64,000 bases of DNA from Akkermansiaceae bacterium (GTDB lineage: Bacteria; Verrucomicrobiota; Verrucomicrobiia; Verrucomicrobiales; Akkermansiaceae), in assembly GCA_026421245.1 (NCBI GenBank), contig JAPKDJ010000011.1, forward strand, positions 1 to 64,000, written 5' to 3'. Under the pieces are notes generated by a model. That model worked only from the letters and a program-made list of their open reading frames with translations, had not been told where the DNA came from and ran no database searches. Of this stretch, positions 54,865 to 62,623 are shown in pieces. The translations under genes were made by a program, and so were the position numbers. Every line of letters begins with the position of its first letter. Positions within the stretch are counted from its first letter, which is position 1.

Positions 54865-57189
54865 ATGAGGCTTCCTTTCATCATTTCCGCCGTCCTATGT
54901 CATTCTTTGGTAGCAGCCCTCGTCCCGGCACCCCAGCAGGTTGAAGCGGGTTCCGGCCAATTGGTCGTCGACGTCCAGACCTCTGTCATCGCCCCCAAGA
55001 ATCTCGCAAGCCACGCCGAGGTGCTCATCAAAGCTCTCCAAAAGACCACCGGCTATCTTCATCGCTCACGCACCCTTGCACAAATCGGGCGAATGCAAAT
55101 CAAGCGTGCCATTCGCCTGGGCCTCGCCGCTTCCGAGAAAGAAGAATTTTACCGTCTCGAAATCACTCCCGAGGGCGCAACCATCACTGGCAGTGACCCC
55201 GCCGGCCTAATGCATGGTGTGCAGACTTTCGTTCAACTCCTCCCAGTCGCCAAAGAACCCTTTCCACGTGCCCTCATTCCAGCCCAGACCATTGATGACT
55301 GGGCTGAAACCAGACGCCGCATTTTCCACCTCGACATCAGCGCCCATCTTTTCCCCTCCGATGACCTGAAAACCCTCCTCGGCTGGCTCTCATTCCACAA
55401 AATCAACGAACTCCACCTCCAACTCAATGGCGATCACGGATGGCGTATGGAAAGCTTGAAGTTCCCGAGACTCCACGAAATCGGAAGTGTCAGATCTTCG
55501 ACCCCCCCTTTCGGTGACCCGACCGGTAGCGATTCCAGTGAATACGGAGGATATTACACTCAGGAGAATCTTAAGGAGCTCGTGGCATACGCCGCCTCTC
55601 GACAAATCGAACTCGTTCCCGCTTTCACCTTCGTCTCCGGAGCCTCGGCCCTCATTGCCGCCTATCCCGAACTCGGTAAAGAAGCCGTCCCGGTAGCCGC
55701 CACCTGGGAAAAGCGCGCCATTGGTGTCCGACAAAACGAGAAAACGCTCCAGTTTCTCGATGCCCTCTTCGGCGAAGTTGCCGCCATTTTCCCCTCAAAA
55801 AGTGTCCGCGTTGAAGGCAACGACGACACCTTCCACAAGCAACTTGGAGCCCTCCTCGCCAAAAGAAAAAAAGAGCTCTTCGAGAGCCACTCGATCCCTA
55901 CCACCAACTTCTCAAACTACAGCCGCCCCAAGGACGCCGAACTTTTTCTCTCTCCCAAACTGGAGGCGGAAGACGGCTTTAATCCGGTCAATAAGGTCTA
56001 CCGTTTGCAATCAACCACAGCCGCACAAGCATCTTTACGCACACAATATGTCCCCGATTTTCCCAAACTCCAGCACCAGGTCTTTCCCCGTCTCGCTGCC
56101 TTCGCGGAGGCCAGCTGGAGACCCGCCGGAAGGCTAAACTACGAAGATTTTCGGACACGCCTCGCCGAACTCGCCGATCGCTACTCCTTGATGGGGATTA
56201 ACGCCGCCAAAGTGTACGACCCGCCTGCCGGACCCCTCGTGGGAACCAAGATCACAGGTTCCATCGCAGCACGGGACCTTCATCAAGCCGACTGCATCTT
56301 TGATGGCAATAAAGATTCCTTTTTCTGGTCTGCCGAAGGACTGCAAAAAGGGGATCACCTCACCCTCGAGTTTCCCTACCCGGTCACCGGTGATGTCACC
56401 TTCGCCACCGGTCGGTCAGGGGACGCCGGCGGAGAAGTATCAGGCATCTTAGTTGATGGTGTCCTTGATCTATCTCCCGATGGCGAAGAGTGGGACGCCG
56501 CCACCGAGTTTTTCGATGGCCTTGCCTCTGTGACAGTCCCGGAGGGCACCAGGTTCATTCGCCTGCGAGCCACTGCCCCCCAGGATGACCCCTTGGCCCT
56601 TCACGAAGTCACGCTCTCCGAGGCCATCCTCATGCCCGTCCACAGGGAAACGCGGGACCTTCAACTCCCCGTCACCAAAGAAGAAATCCAACTCACGTTT
56701 AAGGCCAACTTTGCAGAGTTTCCCGAACTACGGGATGAGATCACCATGATTCGACGCACTTTTTTTGGTGAGTGGCTCCAGCTTTCAACCAGACTCGGAC
56801 TCGCACATGATCCTAAAACCCCTCGCAACTTTGAAGTCAAACCGGGCGAACCGGGAACGCTGACCCCAGATCAAGCTCGTCTCTGGCTGATCAAACGTCT
56901 CGTGCCCCGGATTCAAAACTACCCCATCACCGCTCCACTCTGGTTCGTGACTGGAATAAGCTCCAGGCTCTATGGCGAAGTTCCTGCCAAACCGGATCGA
57001 AAGAAAAACCTCGCCGGGGGCCCCGAAACCGCCGCGTTTCTAAACTGGATCGCAAAGAAACACGGAGAGGAAATCCTCATCGCCATTTCCCAGGATTGTC
57101 GCTCGGAGAGATATCGGCTCTCTGTCTGGAAAACCTTCACCAAAAGCTCCCTCGAGGAACTTTCAGCGCAATATCAGGACGAGAAATAA
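54865..57189 (+). CDS. GH20-like hexosaminidase (degenerate) with basic-secretory-protein-like tail
   Basis: Exported protein of 774 residues with signal peptide MRLPFIISAVLCHSLVAA. N-terminal GH20 accessory domain, then a TIM barrel (RRIFHLDISAHLFP, INELHLQLNGDHGWRM) ending at about residue 420. Where GH20 enzymes have the catalytic D-E (HxGGDE), this protein reads VEGNDD (about residue 315), so ordinary hexosaminidase activity is doubtful. A beta-sandwich follows, then a C-terminal stretch (about 630-774, APLWFVTGISSRLYGE ... SSLEELSAQYQ) resembling plant-type basic secretory proteins but without the HExxH zinc motif. The alternative ATG 54775 would be 2 bases from the divergent start and gives no signal peptide, hence ATG 54865. 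Role: binding or degenerate enzyme. Confidence 0.8.
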   Translation: MRLPFIISAVLCHSLVAALVPAPQQVEAGSGQLVVDVQTSVIAPKNLASHAEVLIKALQKTTGYLHRSRTLAQIGRMQIKRAIRLGLAASEKEEFYRLEITPEGATITGSDPAGLMHGVQTFVQLLPVAKEPFPRALIPAQTIDDWAETRRRIFHLDISAHLFPSDDLKTLLGWLSFHKINELHLQLNGDHGWRMESLKFPRLHEIGSVRSSTPPFGDPTGSDSSEYGGYYTQENLKELVAYAASRQIELVPAFTFVSGASALIAAYPELGKEAVPVAATWEKRAIGVRQNEKTLQFLDALFGEVAAIFPSKSVRVEGNDDTFHKQLGALLAKRKKELFESHSIPTTNFSNYSRPKDAELFLSPKLEAEDGFNPVNKVYRLQSTTAAQASLRTQYVPDFPKLQHQVFPRLAAFAEASWRPAGRLNYEDFRTRLAELADRYSLMGINAAKVYDPPAGPLVGTKITGSIAARDLHQADCIFDGNKDSFFWSAEGLQKGDHLTLEFPYPVTGDVTFATGRSGDAGGEVSGILVDGVLDLSPDGEEWDAATEFFDGLASVTVPEGTRFIRLRATAPQDDPLALHEVTLSEAILMPVHRETRDLQLPVTKEEIQLTFKANFAEFPELRDEITMIRRTFFGEWLQLSTRLGLAHDPKTPRNFEVKPGEPGTLTPDQARLWLIKRLVPRIQNYPITAPLWFVTGISSRLYGEVPAKPDRKKNLAGGPETAAFLNWIAKKHGEEILIAISQDCRSERYRLSVWKTFTKSSLEELSAQYQDEK

Positions 57190-57303
57190 ATCCAGCATCA
57201 CGCAGAAGTGCGATTGACACAGCATTTAAATGCTGTTGGTGCCTTCGCGTGTTGAACCAATGAGAGAGGACACCGAAGCGGTCAGGTCATTGCGCCAAGC
57301 TTC

Positions 57304-57558
57304 ATGACACCCGAGTTGTTTGGGCCGCTCACGCCCTTTGTGATCACGGAAATCAGCTACGATCCGGCCACCGACAAGGCAGCCCTAACGTGGAACTCAA
57401 AGAACAACCGAATCTACTCCATCGATGCCTCCACTGCCCTCGAGTTATGGGTTGATGTCACCGGCAATGTCCCAAGCGATGGAGCGCCCACCACCGTCGA
57501 GCCTCCATCCCTCCTGGGTGAGGACCCACTCTTCTTCCAGATTCGCCAGACGAACTAG
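57304..57558 (+). pseudogene. Orphan C-terminal beta domain remnant
   Basis: 84 residues starting ITEISYDPATDKAALTW-like and ending FFQIRQTN, homologous to the tail domain of the 15975 protein (ITDATFNPSTNEVTLRW ... FWRV). It has no signal peptide or body, so it is the 3' end of a lost exported protein. Sits between the GH20-like gene and a terminator. Confidence 0.6.
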
Positions 57559-57581
57559 CAGGAAGGCCAAAGAATCCTAAT

Positions 57582-57612
57582 AAAAAAACCTCGTGTCCTT
57601 TCAGACACGAGG
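57582..57612 (-). terminator. Bidirectional terminator, minus-strand oxidoreductase side
   Basis: A 9-bp perfect stem (CCTCGTGTC 57589-57597 and GACACGAGG 57604-57612). On the minus strand it is followed by seven T, 28 bases past the stop at 57640. The plus strand has a GGGGTCTTTCT flank, so it may also stop plus transcripts. Confidence 0.88.
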
Positions 57613-57639
57613 GGGGTCTTTCTAAGAGAGGATATAAGC

Positions 57640-59070
57640 CTACGCATTCGGCAGGGTATGACCCTCACGATAGTGCTCACGGTCAAGCTTCGTGGCAGCC
57701 GCCCCGAACTCGCCGGTGAAGACCTTTCCATCCGTGGTTAAAGGAGCTCCCAGACCAGGTTTCGTCGCTCCAATTCCATTGGCCTCAAAATGGGTCATCA
57801 TCCGGTCCACTGCATCAACAACCTGCGGATTAGTCTTTAAGGAAGCCTTGATCTGTTCAGCAGGCAGCTCTTTTCCAAGAGAAAGTGCATGAGCTCCGAG
57901 GTGAGCGAGGGCAGCCGAGTGGTGGCCATTCTCAGCATTATACATCGGGTTCTGTTTGCCACTGAGACATGCTTCAAAAAAGTTATGAATGTGGTTCTGA
58001 CCACCCTTGAATTCCTTTACCAGTTTCCCATCCTTGTCGACCACCTTGCAACTCGCTCCATGTCCTCCAAGAAGTGAGCCGCCTTCGTATTCGATGACAT
58101 TCCCAATCGTCACGCCCCGGTAATTCGGCATCCCGTGTTTCCAATCGAGGTCTTTCTTCGGCAAACCGCGCACTTCGAAAAGAATCGGCCCGGGCTTATG
58201 ATCAATATAAAGGATCTGGGTGTTGGCGGTATTGCCATCGTCGTCATATCCGTAACGACCACCGATGCTCAGAATGGCCGGCGGCAAAGACATGGGATCC
58301 CCGAGCGCCCATCGACAAACATCAAGTTGGTGCGGTCCCTGATTGCCAAGATCACCATTCCCGTAGGGCGACTGCCAGTGCCAGTCGTAGTGAAACTGTT
58401 TCCGCTGGATTGGGAGCATTTTGCGAGGCCCCGACCAAAGATCATAATCAACCGTTTTCGGAGCTGCAACAGGGGCGGACAGTTTCCCAATTGATTTCCG
58501 TGGTTTATAACAAAACCCGCGGGCCAAAGTCAGTTTCCCAAGATTCCCTTCCTTGAGCCAGGCAAAGGCCTCGGCCCAACACGTTTCGGACCGTCGTTGA
58601 AATCCATGCTGAATCACGGTGCCATACTTGGCCTGGCCGTCAGCCAGCTTTTGCCCTTCCCAGACATTGTGGGAAACCGGCTTCTCGGTGTAAGCATGCT
58701 TGCCATTGGCAGCAGCAGTGAGAGCAATGACGGTGTGAGTGTGGTTGGCCGTGGCAATGCAAACGGCATCGACATTGGGATCCTCGCAAACCTTACGGTA
58801 GTCCTTGTAAGTCTTCAGACCCGTCAGCTTGTGACGTTTCTCCATTTCAGTCACCCGGCGTTTGAGTTGATCAGAATCAATGTCGCACAGACCAACAAGG
58901 CGTGCTTTTGTGTGTGATAAAACAGCGTTGATGTGGCTGGAACCCCGGCCCTTCACCCCAATCACCACCACCCGGAGTTCACCATTGGCTCCGGCGGCTC
59001 TGGCAAAGGGTGAAAGAAGGGAATAGGTTCCGGCAAAGGCTGAGGAGCGAATAAGTTGTCGACGATTCAT
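57640..59070 (-). CDS. Gfo/Idh/MocA-family oxidoreductase, Tat-exported
   Basis: NAD(P)-dependent oxidoreductase of 476 residues. N-terminus MNRRQLIRSSAFAGTYS has a twin-arginine signal. Rossmann motif VVVIGVKGRGSSHIN, the EKP motif (YTEKPVSHNV) and the substrate domain (GNGDLGNQGPHQLDVCRWALG) mark the family; it is a second member besides 46125. The C-terminus is longer than in the other copy. It precedes a VCBS-repeat protein gene upstream on the same strand (54-base gap). Likely acts on a keto- or amino-sugar in the periplasm. Confidence 0.92.
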   Translation of the reverse strand: MNRRQLIRSSAFAGTYSLLSPFARAAGANGELRVVVIGVKGRGSSHINAVLSHTKARLVGLCDIDSDQLKRRVTEMEKRHKLTGLKTYKDYRKVCEDPNVDAVCIATANHTHTVIALTAAANGKHAYTEKPVSHNVWEGQKLADGQAKYGTVIQHGFQRRSETCWAEAFAWLKEGNLGKLTLARGFCYKPRKSIGKLSAPVAAPKTVDYDLWSGPRKMLPIQRKQFHYDWHWQSPYGNGDLGNQGPHQLDVCRWALGDPMSLPPAILSIGGRYGYDDDGNTANTQILYIDHKPGPILFEVRGLPKKDLDWKHGMPNYRGVTIGNVIEYEGGSLLGGHGASCKVVDKDGKLVKEFKGGQNHIHNFFEACLSGKQNPMYNAENGHHSAALAHLGAHALSLGKELPAEQIKASLKTNPQVVDAVDRMMTHFEANGIGATKPGLGAPLTTDGKVFTGEFGAAATKLDREHYREGHTLPNA

Positions 59071-59123
59071 GATTGGAAAAAAAAGTGAAAATTAGATACG
59101 AAAGAAACTTGGGGAGCTTGTCA

Positions 59124-60281
59124 TCATTTTGAAACCTTGGAGGATTGATTCCAATAAATGATCACGTTCTTGGTCGCACGACCCGCCGCCACGAGATCAA
59201 GGTCACCGTCACCATCCAAATCAGCCGCTTTGAGATCCTCGCAAGCCATCTGGTTATCATCGATCACTGCATGACGTTTCCACTTGGTGCCCTCTTGATT
59301 CGTCGGCACATACAGCCGGATCCCCACCTTCTTTTCTTCTCCCGCTTTCTGACGCCATCCCGCCACCACCTGATCATACCCCAATCCCAAAAAATCCCCC
59401 GCCACCAGCGCGTGCCCCTGATTCAAACCATCATCAATCACGACCCGGTTCTTCGACCACAACCCCGCCTTTTCCTCAGGATTAATGACCACCTCGTTCC
59501 CGTGCATCGGCTCGATCGATGTGATAAAGCGCTTCCCGTTCGGCAGCTTCCCCAATCGCACCTCGCCCGCTCCCTTTTCTGTCATTGGCCTCGCCGTCCA
59601 TTCTTTCCCCGCCGCCGGATAGAGCAAATGTACCCCTTCCTTGCACGCCACTAGGATACTCTCGCTCCCCGAATCATCCCACTTCACCGGATCGAAGTTG
59701 TGCGCCAAATGAAACCCCTTGTGGATCATAAAGGTCTTCCAGTCCTCCTCCGGCCGATACCCCAAAAAGTTGATCCCCTCGCCCTCGCCCCTCACATTCC
59801 CGGGCCCGTGCAAAGGCAGCACCGCTAGAAAATTCTTCCCGCCCTTCTCGGCCACCCAATGCATCCGGTGCACCGTCGGTTCACGATGCAGCGCCTTCGC
59901 ATCCCGTGTCGCAAAACAATCCGCCGACTCCCCTAATGAAAACACCGCGCCACTGTTCTTGGTATCCCCCGGATTCCACTCCGCCCCCACCGCAATCTCC
60001 GCCTTACTATCCCCCGTGATGTCCTTCGCGCAAAGACAGACATGGTCCTTTCCTGTCAACTTCCCCGTTAACTCACGCTTCTCCCACTTCGGCCCGCGAT
60101 ATGCCATCGTGCGATCCGAATCCGCCAATAGAATATCCAGCTTCCCGTCACCATCCACATCCGCCACCGCAAGCCCATATCCAACCGTTATCTTGGCATC
60201 GATCACCTGAGCTTTAAATACCGCCTCGGGCAAGGCAAGCGACGACGAAACCAAGACAGCAGACAGAGCAGGAATTTTCAT
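59124..60281 (-). CDS. Exported FG-GAP/VCBS-repeat protein
   Basis: Exported protein of 385 residues with signal peptide (MKIPALSAVLVSSSLALP). Calcium-binding FG-GAP/VCBS blades are visible: DVDGDGKLDILLADSD near the start and DLDGDGDLDLVAAGR near the end, with less conserved repeats between, giving an integrin-like propeller. It begins upstream of the Gfo/Idh gene and may be co-transcribed with it. Start ATG 60281 chosen over 60329 for the signal. Function unknown, likely binding. Confidence 0.85.
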   Translation of the reverse strand: MKIPALSAVLVSSSLALPEAVFKAQVIDAKITVGYGLAVADVDGDGKLDILLADSDRTMAYRGPKWEKRELTGKLTGKDHVCLCAKDITGDSKAEIAVGAEWNPGDTKNSGAVFSLGESADCFATRDAKALHREPTVHRMHWVAEKGGKNFLAVLPLHGPGNVRGEGEGINFLGYRPEEDWKTFMIHKGFHLAHNFDPVKWDDSGSESILVACKEGVHLLYPAAGKEWTARPMTEKGAGEVRLGKLPNGKRFITSIEPMHGNEVVINPEEKAGLWSKNRVVIDDGLNQGHALVAGDFLGLGYDQVVAGWRQKAGEEKKVGIRLYVPTNQEGTKWKRHAVIDDNQMACEDLKAADLDGDGDLDLVAAGRATKNVIIYWNQSSKVSK

Positions 60282-60349
60282 GCGCACTCCCACTATCATA
60301 ATCCGCTCCGCATTTGAACGGATTTCCAATCTCCCCTCGTAATATCTTC

Positions 60350-60787
60350 ATGCCCTTGGGCCGTGTCCTTCTCACCCTCCTCGCCACGACCTTCCTCGTG
60401 GCAGCTTCCACGCAGACCTTTTTCAAGGAGCATTGCGTCAAGTGCCACGGCCCCAAAAAGTAAAAAGGCGACCTCCGCCTCGATACTCTCGCGCCCGATT
60501 CCGATGACTGGCACCTTGTCCTCGAAGTCCTCGAAAACGGCAACATGCCACCAAAAAAAGAACCCCGGCCCGATGCCGCTAAACTAAAAAAGACCATCTC
60601 ATCCCTCCTCAATACCATCGAGCCCCCCCTCGCCCTCCGCCGCCTCAATCGTGTCGAATACGAACTCACCGTCCGCGACCTCCTCGGAATCGACACCTCC
60701 CTCGCCGACCTCTTCGTCTCCCACCTCCAACACCTCGAGCTCGAAGCCGACAAATTCGCCACCGGAACCCTCGAAGGTCTTCATTGA
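60350..60787 (+). pseudogene. Broken PVC cytochrome c / DUF1587-type gene
   Basis: ATG 60350 opens an exported cytochrome reading CVKCHGPKK, then TAA (60461-60463, probably from CAA), then KGDLRLDTLAPDSDDW and the DUF1587-like LRRLNRVEYELTVRDLLG segment, before a stop at 60785-60787. Intact family members are several hundred residues longer. Nonsense mutation plus truncation make this a pseudogene; divergent from the VCBS gene. Confidence 0.75.
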
Positions 60788-60965
60788 CCAATCCCTCGTA
60801 TTTTTCCCCCACCAGAGGAAGTTCCGCCGAAATCACAGCCGTCCTCGCAGGATTAAGACCATCCGGTAGATCATCGCCGGTTTCAAATTCATCACTGAAA
60901 TCTACACCTGCACATGGCGCCGCCAGGGCAAGTAACGGCAGGAGAAAGAGAGATTTCGTTTTCAT
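60780..60965 (-). pseudogene. N-terminal stump of an exported protein
   Basis: Signal peptide and about 40 more residues (MKTKSLFLLPLLALAAPCAG, then DFSDEFETGDDLPDG and AELPLVGEKYE), after which the frame runs into the tail of the broken cytochrome gene and becomes Arg-rich nonsense. The junction near 60787 looks like a deletion joining two genes tail to body. Confidence 0.45.
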
Positions 60966-61117
60966 GCCGATTCTATCAACCTAGATCTCAATTTTTTGAG
61001 GGGTAAAGAATCAAACTGTTAGGGCCAATTTCTTCCCGAACATCACCGCCCCTGTTTCTTTTTCATCTCTCGGATTGGAACTCGGAGCCGAAACTAGTAA
61101 AACCGGCGGGAGCCTGA

Positions 61118-62467
61118 ATGAAAAAACCCGCAATCAACAATACCCGCCTAGGCATTGTGACCGTCATTCTTGGCCTCATCGTCGCCGTAATCAGTTGGTC
61201 TTCATCCCCCAAGAAAAACGAATTCCACCTACACGGCCTCGAACGGGAGGGTCGCGTCCTCAGCGGCAACCAGTCCCCCACCCCGTCCCTCCGCATCTTC
61301 ACCAACGCCTCGTCCGACTCCATCGACATGCAAGTCGTCGAAGTCACCGTCACCCCAGAAGAATTTGAAAAGGCTCCCGTTGGCACTCACCTCTCACTCC
61401 TCGTCCTTCCCGGAAATCCACCGCGCGCCCGCCTCAATACCCCCGCCAAAAGTGCGCCCTCCCCAACCGGCCTCGTCATCGCCTCATTCTTCACCTGCAT
61501 CGGAATCTTCTTCCTCTGGCTCGATTTCCCCAAAAACAAACACGCAAAAACCAAGCTCCCAAAACCTCCCAAAGAAACCACCAAATCACCCCCCCCCGCT
61601 CCTCTCCTAACCATGGAAAAGGTCCCCTTCAAAGATCCTACCCTATACGATGGCATCTTCGAATTCTCCTACGCCGAAGAAAAAACCAGCATTGAGATGC
61701 CCGACGGAACCTCCCTCCGTATCAACCAATACTGCTCTCTCCCAAAACTGACCCAGGTCCTCACCGATCGCGATCTCGTCAAGGTCCTCCGCACTGCCAA
61801 AAGCACCTGGAAAATCCCCAGGGTCACTGGTGGTCGGAAAATCCTAGTCCAACTCATCAAGAACCGGAAAGTGACCAAAGCCGACCAATTCTTCATCAAT
61901 GGCGAACATCTCGGCCTCCTCTTCCGCGACGAGGTCGACCACGGCCGCTGGCATGCCTGGGTCCGTGGCCTCTGGAAAATTTCCCCGCTCAGCAAGCTCT
62001 TTGCTGACCTCGTTTCCCGCGACGCCGCCCGCTCCCGAGATGCTGCCAACGAAGTCCTCCACCACAACGAAATCCAACTTCTCACCGCACTCGCTCCCGA
62101 CGCCGACCTCATCCGCGACGCCGCCAAACACACCCCACGCGACCGACGCCGCGACGATAACCGCCGCGCCATCACCCTCGCCGCCGACATGGTTGAAGCC
62201 CTCGGCGAAGGGAATTGCCAATGCCACATCTACTCCGGCAACCCCGACTTCTCCCCCGCCCAGCTCGTCAAAAAAGAAAAGTTCACCAAAGTCACCCCGG
62301 ATGAAGTCGGCTACATTCAAATGGCCGACATCAACCACGTCGCCTGCTGCCAATGCAACCGTGAATACAAAGTGACCGGAAAGATCGGAAGCCACATCCC
62401 TAACTTCAAATGGGAGCCAAAAACCACGGGTTCCGCAAGCCCCGCCTCTCCCTTGGAAAACTCATAA
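61118..62467 (+). CDS. Membrane protein with C-terminal cysteine cluster, unknown
   Basis: Protein of 449 residues with a helix at about 10-28 (LGIVTVILGLIVAVISWSS) and a second at about 120-137 (LVIASFFTCIGIFFLWL); between them is a small outside domain. The large cytoplasmic part has no recognised family; near the end it has CQCHIYSG and CCQCNREYKV, which could form a zinc-binding pair. No neighbours suggest a role. Isolated gene between a pseudogene and the PEP-utilising protein. Confidence 0.75.
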   Translation: MKKPAINNTRLGIVTVILGLIVAVISWSSSPKKNEFHLHGLEREGRVLSGNQSPTPSLRIFTNASSDSIDMQVVEVTVTPEEFEKAPVGTHLSLLVLPGNPPRARLNTPAKSAPSPTGLVIASFFTCIGIFFLWLDFPKNKHAKTKLPKPPKETTKSPPPAPLLTMEKVPFKDPTLYDGIFEFSYAEEKTSIEMPDGTSLRINQYCSLPKLTQVLTDRDLVKVLRTAKSTWKIPRVTGGRKILVQLIKNRKVTKADQFFINGEHLGLLFRDEVDHGRWHAWVRGLWKISPLSKLFADLVSRDAARSRDAANEVLHHNEIQLLTALAPDADLIRDAAKHTPRDRRRDDNRRAITLAADMVEALGEGNCQCHIYSGNPDFSPAQLVKKEKFTKVTPDEVGYIQMADINHVACCQCNREYKVTGKIGSHIPNFKWEPKTTGSASPASPLENS

Positions 62468-62623
62468 CACCACCGCACACGCGGTCCATCAGTTTTCACA
62501 CTTGCCGTAATGAGCGCACCCTCCGAAGAAGCACCTCAAGACAAGTGGAAACTGAAAAAAAGGAATTTCAAATAGCGGCAACTTCAATTGACTTACCGTT
62601 GAGAACAAGCTTTTTTGCCCACT

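Noticed and set aside
60461-60463. TAA in the cytochrome gene as a recoded codon
   Set aside because: TAA is not a known Sec codon; CAA to TAA nonsense and a truncated 3' end fit a pseudogene.
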